A stretch of DNA of 64,000 nt, taken from assembly GCA_037576195.1 (NCBI GenBank), contig CM075104.1, forward strand, positions 27,792,211 through 27,856,210, written 5' to 3'. Of this stretch, positions 29,601-43,088 are shown piece by piece. The stretch comes from Phytoseiulus persimilis. Its lineage: Eukaryota; Arthropoda; Arachnida; Mesostigmata; Phytoseiidae. The position numbers and the translations under genes were made by a program. Within the stretch, counting starts at the first letter, position 1. Each line of letters opens with the position of its first letter. Under the pieces are notes generated by a model that saw only the letters and a list, made by a program, of their open reading frames with translations, searched no databases and was not told the origin of the DNA.

Positions 29601-30891
29601 AGACGACCAGAGCTGTTGAGCACGGAACGACGCCGAGGAACGAGCCCATCGAATCGATGACGCAGCTGAAAATGAAGCAGTTCCAGGATTGTCAGCCCAC
29701 CACAATCAGCTCGAACAGCATTCAGCCCAAAGTGTTACCTGGAATCAACAATATTTCACTGAGTCTCTGCCTCAGATCAGAAATCAAGCAAGAAGCCTCG
29801 GAATGCAACACGAAACGGCTGCGCCTCGCGTCGACTGATGAGAGTGATGCGTGGCGTCCTCTGCAACAACATCAGCGGAATACGCATTGCGGTATCGTCG
29901 TCCCGTCAGCACCCAACATTCCCCCTCTATCCCCCTCACCTCCCGCCCAGGGAGACTCCGCCGACGAAAGGCCCAGTTCAACGCAGTCCGTGGAAACAGA
30001 CGAGTCTAAGGACACACAACAACAAGGTGAGCATCGAAGGATTCACGGAGTGGAACGCCTGAAAAAGCCTCGTTCGGTTGGATTCGAACCGACTGATTCC
30101 ATCATCTTTCGCATTGCAGTGATAAGCTCAACCGAAGCTAACATCGTGGACGGCATCGACTTGGAAGAGATCAAAAACTTCGCTCGTGCATTCAAAATGC
30201 GGCGTTTGTCTCTGGGTCTGACCCAGACTCAGGTCGGCCAGTTGCTGTCCGCTACCGAAGGCCCATCCTACTCACAGAGTGCGATCTGTCGTTTTGAGAA
30301 GTTAGATATCACTCCGAAATCCGCCCAAAAAATCAAACCCGTACTCGAGAGATGGATGAAAGAAATGGAGGAGAGGGCCAATGCGATTGGCGCGCCTTGC
30401 GATATGGTAGACTTACCAGGTGAGCAAATCCGACAGGCTTGCGGGCGAGAGAACGGCATGATCGGTCGTGTCCTCCTGCCGTTATTCATCGTATGGCCTC
30501 TCTGACAGTTTCCCCCATTCCAGATTCGGCCGTGGATTCGAACAAAAAGAGGAAAAGGCGAACATCGTTCGCGCCTCAAGCGATAACAATGCTCAATAAC
30601 TACTTTAAGGAGAACACGCATCCCTCAGGTCCACAAATGAACGCACTCGCCGCAGAACTTGGCCACGATAGAGAAGTCGTTCGCGTATGGTTCTGCAACA
30701 AACGACAAACACTGAAGAACAACTATAAGAAACAGCAGCACCAGCTGCAACAACAACTGCAGCTCCGTAATCAAGGTCTCCTGCCAATCGGCCCGATCGA
30801 AGCCGCTGTCGATGATAGCAACACTCAGGACAGCGACCGGTCTTCAACAGTCAATTCAAGCCACGAAGAAACCATTGTTCCCTCACTCTGA
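25200..30891 (+). CDS. pdm3: POU class 6 homeodomain transcription factor (pdm3/POU6F-like, 9 coding exons, 1634 aa)
   Basis: Nuclear DNA-binding regulator; class 6 POU factors act mainly in neuron identity. Exons: 25200-25390, 25507-25660, 25787-26719, 26802-27102, 27227-27861, 27951-28274, 28328-30026, 30120-30419, 30524-30891; all phases agree. An in-frame TAG lies just upstream of the ATG and an acceptor at 25145-25146 implies a 5' non-coding exon. Residues 1 to about 1400 are low-complexity, mostly glutamine (exon 3, 311 aa, is extreme) with serine/threonine-rich parts. The POU-specific domain (about 1424-1500) shows FKMRRLSLGLTQTQVGQLL and YSQSAICRFEKLDITPKSAQ. The homeodomain (about 1522-1581) shows KRKRRTSFAPQAI and REVVRVWFCNKRQTLKN, with the WFCNKRQ form known in POU6F2. 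The linker crosses the exon 8/9 border. The long Q-rich region is far larger than in vertebrate POU6 and may act in activation. Small introns (53-126 bp) are typical of the window. The weakest splice is the GTTGGT donor of exon 5. Confidence 0.93.
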
Positions 30892-31202
30892 ATATTTTCA
30901 CCCGCTCCGAGCCTCGCTCTCCGATATTCTCTAGGAAGAATACGAAACTGTTGGTGAAGTCGTGTCGAGCGTCACACTCGGGAGATGCACCGAATCAGGT
31001 CAATCGAGGTGTGACTTATCCAGGTGTCGGGGCGAGAATTCCGACGAATCTGATGTTCTCTCCATCGAACAATGAGTCATTCATCCCCAGAGATAATTTA
31101 AATAGATCGAGGAATATCCGTTCCAGCATTACGTTTGTAATTATGTAAACCGCTAGTATATACGTGTACAAATGGGAGAAAATTGTATATATCTACGATG
31201 GG

Positions 31203-31208
31203 AATAAA
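31203..31208 (+). terminator. Polyadenylation signal of the POU gene
   Basis: A canonical AATAAA lies about 310 bases after the POU stop codon, in an A/T-rich stretch typical of a 3' UTR end. No other canonical signal occurs between the stop and this site. Confidence 0.6.
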
Positions 31209-31884
31209 TCCACATGTAGAGAAACAAGACGAAGATCATCTTCCTTGCTCGGCCGCTTCAACGTTGCTTGCACTTCCTGCTAACTGCCGCTCTGCGAACG
31301 AGGTACGTCATCGAGCTGCCCTCGAGACTCGGACCGCTCTCCACAAGCATCTCCCTTGTCATGGCGATTCGACCGTCTTGATCAATCTCAAGCTTCCTTA
31401 CGGAAAGCCCAGCGCGGGAGTCAGCTCGTTTCTTCCCAGCTACAATGAATCGGTCGATTCATGCATTGTGAGGAACGGCCGCGATACCAAGCGCGTTGCT
31501 ATTCCGAATTTCCTTCCTGTACCCAGATTCGACCGGGGAGCCAGCTTATCGCGGCTATAAGCGCTCTTGGGAGAACATCTGCGCTAAGCTACGGTCAGAT
31601 ATTCTCCTCTGCGCCCCTACATCAGTTGACAATCAACATAGAAGAAAATCCGCTCATTTGCGAATCTGCGCTGACTGATGTTGAGCCGGAGAATCGAGAC
31701 TCTCGACGAGACCATCTGAACGATAGCGGACCTGTCGACTCCGATCCAGCACACCAAGCTGTGGCTAGACCGACATTCCCTTTTTCCCACAGCAGAGTGC
31801 GTTCGACGGAAAACGGCAATTCACAGTCTCGGATGGAATGAGGTTAGATAAAAAAAAATCCCATCCGCCGAAAGGTGCCCGACA

Positions 31885-33672
31885 CTAGTGAATAATAAAG
31901 ATCACTCTTGCCCAGCTCATTGTGATGAGCGATTTCGACCAGAACATCTTGCAGATGTTCTTGCAGATAGCAGAGCATCTCGACCTCATCAACTGGCGGG
32001 AATTCTTTTCAAACCACAATGACGTCAACGAAATGTCTACTGAATTTGTCGCCTGCTGTAGATTCCTGATCGAGAGCTTCACCCCGATCTGCTCCGCGAC
32101 TGTCCGCGGCTCTAAAATTGAGAAATTCATCGCCAGGACCGAACGTTCTATGTCTCAGTCGGGTCTCGATGTCAACACGGCGAACCTCCTGTCGAAACGC
32201 TTCAGGGAAGCCGTACTGCGCCAGCGCTCCCCGAATGAACATAGGCTCGATTTCCGTGACTCCAGGGCGTTCTTCCGATACTCGAACTCCCGTCTCAAGG
32301 GGCATGAGCAAATTCCCACGCTACACTGCGGCCCCATCACTCACTCCGAACCTGGAGAAAAAGCCAACCATTTGGCATCCCATTTCGCGTCGGTCTACAA
32401 CAACGACAGCTCCGTGAAAACTCAGCCAGGACGTGCTGGATTGGCCACACGCCTACGTCACCCAGACCGGATGGTTGATCTGTCGGAGGTGATCGTGTAC
32501 TCTCACCTAACATCTCTGTCTTCGAATACCTCTCGCACACCGGACAACCTGCCGCCCGTATTCTTCAAGACCTTCAGCCTTTTCTTATGTGAGCCACTGT
32601 CTCTCATATTCGAACGGTCCTATCAAGATGGGGAAGTGCCCGAACTCTTCCGCCAGAGCATCGTAACGCCTGTACACAAGAAGGGCTGAACTCAAAAACG
32701 GTGGACTGGTGTCGCGGTTATCTCAATGAGCGCACATTTCGTGTCAATGTTGGAGACATCGTCTCAACTCCGAGGCAAGCTACCTCGGGGGTCCCCAAAG
32801 GGGGAACTCTCTCACCCCTCCTCTACGTGATATTTGTACTGGACATCAGTTCCTACATACCAAATGACGTCCGATATCTTTTATATGCCGATGATTTGAA
32901 ACTTTTCGGGCCTGCTGACACCCCGGAAAGTCGTCAATGTCTCCAATCCGGCATCGATGGCGTCGTTCGATGGTGCGCCGATAACCAAATGCAACTCTCT
33001 ACCTCGAAATGTGTTGTTCTCTCAAAGGCCGCCTCCGACGCTGCGACTGGAATCTTCAAAATCGCGGACGACCCACTACCTGTTGTTCAATCGATCAGAG
33101 ACCTGGGAGTCATTGTTTCCGTTGATCTCGACTTCAGCGAGCATGTTTTGAATGTTGTGAGCTCAGCAAAAACCCTAGTCAACTGTATATTCAGATGTTT
33201 CATGATCAAGTCACCGGAACCTTACCTACGGCTCTATAGATCTCTCATTGTACCCAAGTTGTTGTATTATGCACCAGTGTGGTTCCCCCACCATTCCCAC
33301 TTGCGCAAGTCCATCGAATCTGTCGGAAAACTCTTCCTTCGGCGATTGAGATGGCGATGCTCTCTCCCAAAAGGACTGTGCAGTCGCAATGCTACCACCC
33401 ATCATCCCTCTCCTCGAGAAACAAGACAGGGGAATGCTCTGCCGTATACTTGCGCTCGGACTTTGTGATAACTTCTTCGTCGTAACGGCAAATAACCGCC
33501 GCAGCGGCCTTATGGTCCGGCCCAAGGCTCTCCCCCGCAGAGACACTGTAAAATACACCTGGTCTTGGCGAGTAAGCACAGCGGTCGCCAAAAACCGTAT
33601 ACCAAGAGAACTCTTCCACCTTTATGACCCCCTCCTCTTTGAATGAAGGAGCTTTTGAATTGAATTGAAAAA
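31885..33672 (+). mobile_element. Defective non-LTR retrotransposon (LINE), 5'-truncated and internally deleted
   Basis: The upstream frame (31922-32689) resembles the region between endonuclease and reverse transcriptase and runs into the first RT motif (IVTPVHKKG), where it stops. The next frame (32701-33468) resumes deep in the RT domain: SGVPKGGTLSPLLY, then the catalytic YADD in RYLLYADDLKLF, then the thumb (LYRSLIVPKLLYYAPVWF). The segment for RT motifs 2-3 is therefore missing at about 32690-32700. The C-terminal part (RRSGLMVRPKALPRRD, ending near 33646) continues in a different frame from YADD, so a frameshift lies around 33.38-33.47 kb. No RNase H is visible, as in CR1/L2/Jockey-like groups. 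The 3' tail is a short TTGAA repeat. The missing 5' part is usual for target-primed integration. It lies just downstream of the POU gene in the same orientation. Confidence 0.85.
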
Positions 33673-33689
33673 AGAACACTCTTTCCTCT

Positions 33690-34060
33690 ATATCTAGCCA
33701 TTGCCCGAGGGCTCGTTCCGTCTCTAAAACCAGAAGATCTTGGTTCTCGTCCCAGTCCTCCAGGATATTTTCCGTCCCTCTCTCTTCGGTCGCGTTATTT
33801 GTTCCCTCGTGGAGTTCGAGACGGTGCAGAAGGTCATCCTCAATGAACTGGATGTCATTCGGATTCAGCCTTTTCCAGCGTTCCCTTATATACCCCACAT
33901 GTGGGACAGGTTGTGTCCAATACAGAGTTCATCTTGTGGGCTCTGGTTGGCAGCATGTTTGCTGCTCCACGCGTGTAAACTAGACTTACAGAGCATGTTT
34001 TCTCTCCTGAATCGGTCTCTGTTGTCCTGTATTCTCTTCTTGATGAGTTCACCGAAAATC
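33690..34060 (-). mobile_element. Possible remnant of a LINE C-terminal region
   Basis: On the minus strand a frame reads NMLPTRAHKMNS then TTCPTCGVYKGTLEKAE, which resembles the C-terminal CxxC finger after RNase H in R1-type LINEs. Just beyond, in another frame, come acidic tracts (NPNDIQFIEDDLLHRLE, ENILEDWDENQDLLVLE). No RT motif is adjacent, so only a short decayed fragment could be present. The similarity is weak and a chance match is possible. Confidence 0.25.
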
Positions 34061-36121
34061 CGAGAAGCGGTCGACCTTGGTCATCGGAGTCTACCCTGAT
34101 ATCTTCGCCGTGGAATTTTCCTCTTGGGCGTCCCGTTCATCGGAACATTTTCGTCTTCTTGTTCGGTAGCTCCTTCATTCTCAGGATGCTTTCTGGCCAC
34201 ATAAGATTCGGCATTACCCATTGTGTGAGATGGGGCGCAGAGAATTCACGGTATTCTTCCTCCGGAATGCCTCGGGTCTCGCAGCAGCTAATGTCCAGTA
34301 ACCCTTGAGTCATGGCCGACTCCAATTTCCCCACGATGTTCGTTCTCTATGAAGGATTCTCGCGGGATGTGTTACGGTGACTGATCGAGCCAGTGTCTGT
34401 GCTCTCTCTGACATCCTCTTGGGCCTCGACGCACAGCCTCCAATGATCCGAACAGTGGTTTCACGGCATGTCACAGTTCTGAAAGATAAGTCGAGGGAGT
34501 ACGTTTGGATGAACATGGCTGACCCTGTTTCCAGTTTATTCAATTTCCGATGTAGCCGAAGAAGTCCACAAGGAGCGGCTCAGATCCGCCTGAGACAAAA
34601 CGGCACAGAATGATTCCCGAGGCTCGTTTCATTCTCTCAGAGTGAACTTGGAAATGAGGTTTGATGCTGTAACACGCCTCCGAGCTCTGTCGATGAAGAC
34701 ACGGTATCAATCTGATGAGTATCTTCTCCTTCGGGAAGTTGTTCCGAACGTGCAATGGACAATTGAACGTCTCTGTTTGTTTTAAAGTCTCGTGGCCGAC
34801 CCCGTGGGCAATGCTGCTGTTCGAGGAGCACATCCTGGCGCTGGAGTCATGTCACGGAGCCCATGAGGATCGTAGCTGCGGAGGAATGAAGCATTTTCCG
34901 CGCGTTCTAGAACTCCCGAAGTCTAGTGCAGCCGAACTCGTTCTTGTCCGCGTTGTTAAAATATTTTCTCCAAGCTGAATCCATCGCGCTTCGCCGGGAC
35001 TGCAAATGTGTACAGAGGGAGAGCACGTTGTTGTAGGAAGGTCCCAAGCCCCCATAGTCCATTGAGGGTGAGTCTCGCCGTGGAGCTGGGCTGCTTCGTG
35101 CGCGAGAGCTTATTTTCCTTCCGCGAATAACTTCATCGTTCTCGGATCCGTGAAGCGCCAGCGTAAAACCCTTGGCTGAGAGATGCAATGGAGAGCGGCA
35201 TTGATTGTCCTGACGGAAATCCCAACGGCCACGAGATTCGGAGAGGACATTGTCTCTGATCAAATATCTGAAATTCCTGTAGGAGGGGAAGAATCATCCA
35301 CGATCTACCATGTCACAGACGAGGTAGTCAAACCGTGCCTGTCGATCGAGAAATCCATCAACGAAAGACCTAGACCTTCGAGAGGTTCATGAAGGATTTC
35401 ACAGCTCTGACGTAAGCATCTAGTTGCCAACGGCGAAATGAAAACGTAGACTACAAGTCGTCCACTTCGGGGTTAGCTCGCGCGAGCTGTCAGCATTTCA
35501 CTGGCGGTTTCGTCGGAGATTTGCATTACGGACATCATTGGTGGTTATCTGGGTCATTCAAGAGATCAGCGTCGAACGTATTCTTCTCCTTGGAAGGGGG
35601 CATGGAGTCACATGATGGAGGCTCGCTACGCCACTGGGTTCATCTGGAAGTGCGTCTCTGGCGCGGTAAACGAGCTCTCAGTCTTGTTCGAGATTTCCGT
35701 TTTCCAATCAACAAAGGCAGAATGAACCCTCCCCCCCCCCCCCCCCCCAACTTGAAGGAATAAATGAGGTCGCCGGGTATGGAGTACAAAGGTATAGAGT
35801 ACGTTTTAGTCAAGCAGTTGGGATCGATGGATACACTTGTGGTTTGATACAAGATCACGAGGACTGATCATCCGTCGTATTGGGTTGAATATAGTTTACA
35901 GAGGAAGATAATTGAGACCGAGATTTCTATACATGTCTCGGTTCTTGTCCGGAACAATTCGAACAATGTATTCTGCTTCGTGGAATTTACTTATGGTTAG
36001 AATGCTGAGTGGTAGAAAAGAACGGACACAATCACGGAATGAATACGTTTTATGATGTAACCAAATGTAATTGCGGGGAAAATGGCGAGAAGAGGGAGAA
36101 TTCACACGGTATGTCACCGCC
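34061..36121. other. Intergenic stretch with a run of 18 C
   Basis: No recognisable coding sequence. It contains an uninterrupted C run at 35731-35748 and a probable hAT-type repeat ending near 35637. Frames on both strands are short. The 3' UTR of H2A.Z should occupy the right end; no canonical AATAAA is visible on the minus strand there, although an ATAAA-type variant occurs near 36.05 kb. Confidence 0.45.
35455..35637. mobile_element. Probable hAT-type MITE relic, copy A
   Basis: The right end reads GGCTCGCTACGCCACTG, the inverted form of a common hAT-type terminus (CAGTGGCGTAGCGAGCC). An internal stretch (CGGGGTTAGCTCGCGCGAG, then CATTTC) resembles one in the related relic at 42.7 kb. 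A matching left end and an exact 8-bp target duplication were not found, so the left boundary is approximate and the copy is old or truncated. Confidence 0.4.
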
Positions 36122-37156
36122 TCAAGGAGCCTTCGGGCCCTGACCAGGAGCACCGGGTGGGCCTCCCTTCTTGCCGATCAGGGATTTGTGGATGTGAGGG
36201 ATCACACCTCCGCCGGCAATCGTCGCTTTGATGAGGGAATCCAATTCTTCATCTCCTCGGATGGCAAGCTGAAGATGGCGTGGAGTGATACGCTTCACTT
36301 TGAGATCTTTCGAAGCATTGCCCGCCAATTCCAAAACTTCAGCGGTCAGATACTCGAGGATCGCCGCGGAATACACAGCTGCAGTCGCTCCGACCCGGCC
36401 GTGGGAAGTTGTCCTCGATTTCAAGTGACGATGAATACGTCCGACTGGAAACTGGAGCCCAGCACGCGCGGACCGAGAGATCGCTTTGGTTTTCGCCTTT
36501 CCCGAATCCTTTCCAGCTTTACCTCCAGCCTGTTGAACGATTAAGCGTGATTAGATGTCCGTCATCATTTTCTTGGGGTTTCGGTCAATATCCAGTCACT
36601 GTAAATCATGTTTTACGGTTCACAAAGAAGGTGACAAATGTCGAGAGCACGTAGAAGATCCCGCCTATTTTGAACCCGCCATCGATTCTCTTTGGCGCCA
36701 AGCAGTAGGGCGCTCAAAGTTACCCTTCAGATCGACTCGCTTCGACGTGGAAAACTACTTCGTGATTCGGAGAGCTCAACACAGGAGAAGTCCGAAGTCC
36801 TTCGAAATCCTGAATGGCGCAAATACTGCGCTGAACTATCTGCCCTCTTCACAACTCGGATTCAAACATGAGCGACAAACTTATTGCATCGGAATGCGAT
36901 GCCATCAAGCATGTGCAAAGCTCAGGGTTCTCATCTCAAAACGTCGAGAATACGACTTCGGAACCATTCTACTCCGCTGTCGCACCGGATGGAAGAGGAA
37001 ATTTGCGTTTCAGGCCGCCATCGGATCGATTCAACCCGTGCACATCGTCTCAGCAGTGCAATACTCTACAACAAACATCGAATTCACTAGGGAATCAACG
37101 GAAAACGAGCATCAGTACGTCGGTGAAGTTCGAAGGATGACGGAATAACTCACCAT
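36122..37156 (-). CDS. H2A.Z: Histone variant H2A.Z (2 exons, 136 aa)
   Basis: Replication-independent H2A variant placed in nucleosomes at promoters by SWR1-type complexes. Exon 2 (36122-36529) encodes all but the first residue: [35 protein letters not shown], the acidic-patch region [20 protein letters not shown] and the H2A.Z-type docking tail [12 protein letters not shown]. Exon 1 supplies only the start codon: ATG (37154-37156) is followed directly by the donor GTGAGT, and the 624-bp intron ends in CAACAG in phase. The initiator context is ACAAAATG. The C-terminus ([13 protein letters not shown]) is proline/glycine-rich and lacks the SQ(D/E) phosphorylation motif, so unlike Drosophila H2Av this protein does not double as H2A.X. 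Introns and a tailed mRNA are expected for this variant, unlike canonical histone genes. The 5' UTR must extend above 37156. Confidence 0.96.
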
Positions 37157-39338
37157 TTTGTACAAGTGGTCTCAAAGGCGACAGACACGCAGAACACCGG
37201 TGAACACTGATCGTTGATCAACGAAAGCACGCACAAACGAACAACCAAACCAACGGACAACGTCAGTGAAGAAGCTTACTTCTCTCGCTCTCGCTCACCC
37301 TTTAGTGGACAGCGGCTGCAGCGCCGCCGCTATGTTTCCGATTCCCAGCAGGCAAGCAACCCACGGAGAGCAGTAGGTAGTCAGCCGGCGAATCTAGCAG
37401 GGCAGCAGCCAACCGGTCGAGGCGTTCTCTCTCACCAGCAGCAGCTAGCTGGCGCTAACAACACTCGCAGCCAATCAGAGAATGGCGGAACCAGCAACGG
37501 CTCAGAACCAGAATCACCGCCACAGCCGCATGACGCCCACCGCTCAAGTAGCGGGCACGGAGAGAACCCGCGAAAGTTTGATTTTCAAGAGCTACGGAAT
37601 ATTCTTAGGAACGATTCCGTCGGGCCGTAATACTTGAGTCTTGCAGTCAAGGCTCGGAAGCCCAAAGGTACGAGCTCTTCCAATCGGCGTCTCTCGATTT
37701 TCTGCTTCCCGAACAGCTCCGAGCAGGAACTTCGATCCGAACATGTTGGACCTAATCCTCCGCTTTCTGTGGCAACGGATGAGCTTCGGACTATGAGCGA
37801 GTGCATATCGAGAAGCTGATTTCTTGGTCTTCCAACGAAAATTGCCGAGTTTCGATCGTTAGGAGATCATGCCCTAGCGAAAGAATTCTCTCCTCATCGG
37901 GCATTCAAAACATCCTCTCGATCACTCGTCATCAGAAAATCAGCTAATTTGGAAGGGCGCTTCAACTTGAGTCATGTTAATTTCGATCATGACCGAGCTA
38001 CGTTCACGTTCGTAGAAGCTGAAGGATCAGACGGAGCTCAATCAAGCGACAGTTCTAGACTGTCGTTGAGAGTACCCTGAAAGCTGAGCTAAGCCATCCC
38101 GAAATATTCGGATGTCCCACGAATTCGTAGCCTGTGTGGTTGTTCGACATGAGGTCCTGGAGTGCCTGAAGCGAGTGAGCGGATTTTTCTGGATCAAGCG
38201 CATCCAAACCGTGAACAACGAATCTTGGTTTGTTCGCAATCGATTCCCAAAGAAGTAGCCCGTATGCGCAACCAGGGTACGCTTGTGAGGGAGTCAGTAA
38301 GCGCCTTCCACCCTCACGAGTGTCAGTTTTTTTCCCAGAAGACTGTGCACCGTCATTTTTAGCCAACGGATAGGCATTACGAGAAGCTCTGCATGCGCCG
38401 CACTTCAACTTGTCGCTTCGCCATGGGCACTTGGAATTTCAGACCCCAACGGTGTTCAGCACGCCGGATTCAGAGCTCGGAGCCTTTGGCTGAATTTCTT
38501 TCGGTCTTCGCCACCGGAACATTGAGAGTGAATTCATTCGCGTTTCTTGCTCTAGGAATCTAGAGTCCAGCATTGTTTAGGAAATCCTCCAAGATTTCTG
38601 GGCCACGATTTCCCTGATAAATTCGTCGTCAGAATCAAACAAGCTAGAAAGAAAACTCCCAAAAGCTCGTTTCGGATGAATCAGGTGGAAATTAGCGTAC
38701 CGCGCTCTTCGTCTCTGGGGGAAATTCCTGCAGTCGTGTGGATCTCGAAGGTCTTTGCGATGAAATCCGATGAACTTCTTCTCTCGGTCCCTCGAAAGAC
38801 TTCCCAGAAGTCTACGAACTCACAGGAAAACGCTCATTCGATTTCGATTCCACTCAGGCCTCTAGATGACCGCCGATGGGTGGCCATTTTATGCGACTGC
38901 CGAACGACGAACAGGCTTCAAGAAAAACAGACATGTATCGGTCAGTCCCGGCATTCCTCTAACTTCCGAGTCGGATCAGTTGACGTGTTAGCCCCGGGAA
39001 CACATCGAGATTCGGAAGTTGACACGTTGAATTCGTTCAAAGTCCGAGGACCTACGGCGACTGAGTAATGGACAGGGGAAGAGTAGACAAGAGACTGATC
39101 AGGGATCGCGGGCCTCCGACATAGGCTAGTTCCCATGGAATTGAGGCCGTACTGATTAAGTTTCCCTCGTTCGAACCCCTCCTACGCTACAACTAGTCGT
39201 CTGTGAGTTCCAGGAGGGCAGCAAAGTGGTCAAGACTGGCCACCTAGGAAACCTAGAATGCCCTCAAAAGGAGATCAAGGCGTCGAAACAGCGAAGCAAC
39301 AATGAGTCTGAGCGTATCGTGCACGATCGCGTAACAGT
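37157..39338. other. Upstream region of H2A.Z and 3' flank of RIO2
   Basis: The first few hundred bases (37.2-37.6 kb) are GC-rich with CAG/GCAGC steps and probably include the H2A.Z promoter and transcription start on the minus strand. A 138-codon plus-strand frame there (37214-37630) is low-complexity (Q, S, R) and has no family match. From 37.7 to 39.3 kb I see no coding signal. Confidence 0.45.
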
Positions 39339-39344
39339 TTTATT
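39339..39344 (-). terminator. Polyadenylation signal of the RIO2 gene
   Basis: TTTATT on the + strand reads AATAAA on the minus strand, about 190 bases after the RIO2 stop codon. It is the first canonical signal downstream of that gene. Confidence 0.6.
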
Positions 39345-39533
39345 TGAGGCAGCACATCTCGCCGTCGAGTCGAAAAAGAACATCACAACGTAAACCTAGC
39401 TCATATTCTATACAATCCATCCAGAGAATCGGGGACTTTATAGTCGGTTCTGGTCACGGAACTGCACGAGGGGTCGGCCTTCTCGGCTACAAGCAACACG
39501 ATATCCGTCCTCGCGTTAGCGATTCTCGTAGAT

Positions 39534-41790
<2,257 letters not shown>

Positions 41791-41798
41791 GCTGAGCG

Positions 41799-42058
41799 CA
41801 GTGGCGGATCCAGCAGTGACTCAAGGGGGGGGGGCGTCGTAGATTTTCGGTGGAACTTATGACTATTCCCCCTTGCTCTCGGTGGTCATAACTGGGAAAA
41901 TTCGTTTCCGACACAACTACTGAGGGGGCGTACACTGTTATCGAACTTTGGGGGGCTCCTTAGCCGTGACAGAATCGATAAAGGATAGTCTCTAGTTGAA
42001 GGGGCCACTCTGGATGTCGCTCGAAAAATTCCCCCCCCCCCCCCTGGATCCGCCACTG
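41799..42058. mobile_element. hAT-type MITE with 8-bp target duplication
   Basis: The ends are perfect 15-bp inverted repeats, CAGTGGCGGATCCAG on the left and CTGGATCCGCCACTG on the right. They are flanked by exact copies of GCTGAGCG (41791-41798 and 42059-42066). The CAGTG start and 8-bp duplication are diagnostic of the hAT superfamily. Subterminal homopolymers (10 G on the left, 14 C on the right) also pair with each other. There is no coding capacity. Intact ends and duplication suggest a fairly young insertion. Confidence 0.92.
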
Positions 42059-42699
42059 GCTGAGCGCTCACTGGAATACAACGAGGCGGATTGAGTGTGA
42101 GTGGGAAGCTGCATGGAGGAACCGTTCGAGCCACTGTAGCTACGATTCCGCTCCGCTTGCATACGGGAGAAATTCAGGAAGGACATGCAACCTTGACATT
42201 CGGGACGGTTTGCCATCCTCAAATCATTGGAGAGTTCAATTTGATGATAAACTCATGCATTTCAAGCTGGTCTCGTGAGTACTCGCCCTGCAACGACCCT
42301 CCGTCGCAGAGATTGACCACAGAGGGAGAGGGGCGTCCGCCCCGGGCATCAGGTCGCTGGGGGTATCAGAATGCTTATCACATTGAGGTTTCTGAGCTCT
42401 TCAAGGTGGATTTTTCCCGGAATCCTGGGAGTGTGGGCGGAGTCCGATCGTTGCATCTGATTTTTCACTCTATTGACGAACCACCATATAATTTTCGTCC
42501 TCCTTCCTGATCGAGCACTGTTCAGTTTATTTCGTTTCTGCCTCGGAACAGAGATCGAGCCAACGAAGTTGACAAACCTCGCTGTTCTATCTATCGAGAT
42601 GTCCATCACGGATGAGTTCAACTTCGAGGAGTCAATAGAAGATTCGCAGCTCCGGGAGCGAAGCAAATAACCCTCCAAGAATACGTAATCCAGTTGCTC

Positions 42700-42916
42700 A
42701 TATAATACTCTAGTTGCTCACATCGGGGTCAGCTTGCGCAAGTTGTCTCCATTTCTCTGAAGATCTCCATTTCAGATGATCATATTTTATGTTCGAGGAC
42801 ATACAAAGATACATTCAGTGCGCATAAAACGCAGTCGCCTTCTCAGACCCCAAGAAAGAGGGGGGGGGGGGCATCAAATCCGCCCTGGGCATCATGGGGG
42901 CTCGCTACGCTACTGT
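42700..42916. mobile_element. Probable hAT-type MITE relic, copy B
   Basis: The right end GGCTCGCTACGCTACTG differs by one base from the copy near 35.6 kb. The internal stretch CGGGGTCAGCTTGCGCAAG aligns with its counterpart there. Just inside the end is a 12-G run followed by CATC...CCGCCCTGGGCATCATGG, a layout also seen in degraded form near 42.33 kb. No left end or target duplication was found. Confidence 0.45.
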
Positions 42917-43001
42917 GAAGAACCGTCAGATTTGAGGTCGTCATCTGTCGATTGACGAGGAGCGCGTGGAGACACCGGCCGACTTCAATCTTAAGTTAAA
43001 A

Positions 43002-43007
43002 TTTATT
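43002..43007 (-). terminator. Polyadenylation signal of the SLC18B1-like gene
   Basis: AATAAA on the minus strand, about 80 bases after the transporter stop codon, within an A/T-rich stretch. Confidence 0.6.
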
Positions 43008-43088
43008 CGGTTCGGTCATATGCATAGCAACAGTTGGTAGCACGTTCTCTCAGAAGCGAGGCGTACACGCTGATCAGAAACTCAGCTT

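Noticed and set aside
33392-33898. 168-codon minus frame
   Set aside because: It crosses the 3' end of the plus-strand LINE and continues into unrelated flank, so it cannot be one gene; only its outer part may belong to a LINE remnant.
36555-37148. 197-codon plus frame
   Set aside because: It lies inside the H2A.Z intron on the opposite strand and shows no motif.
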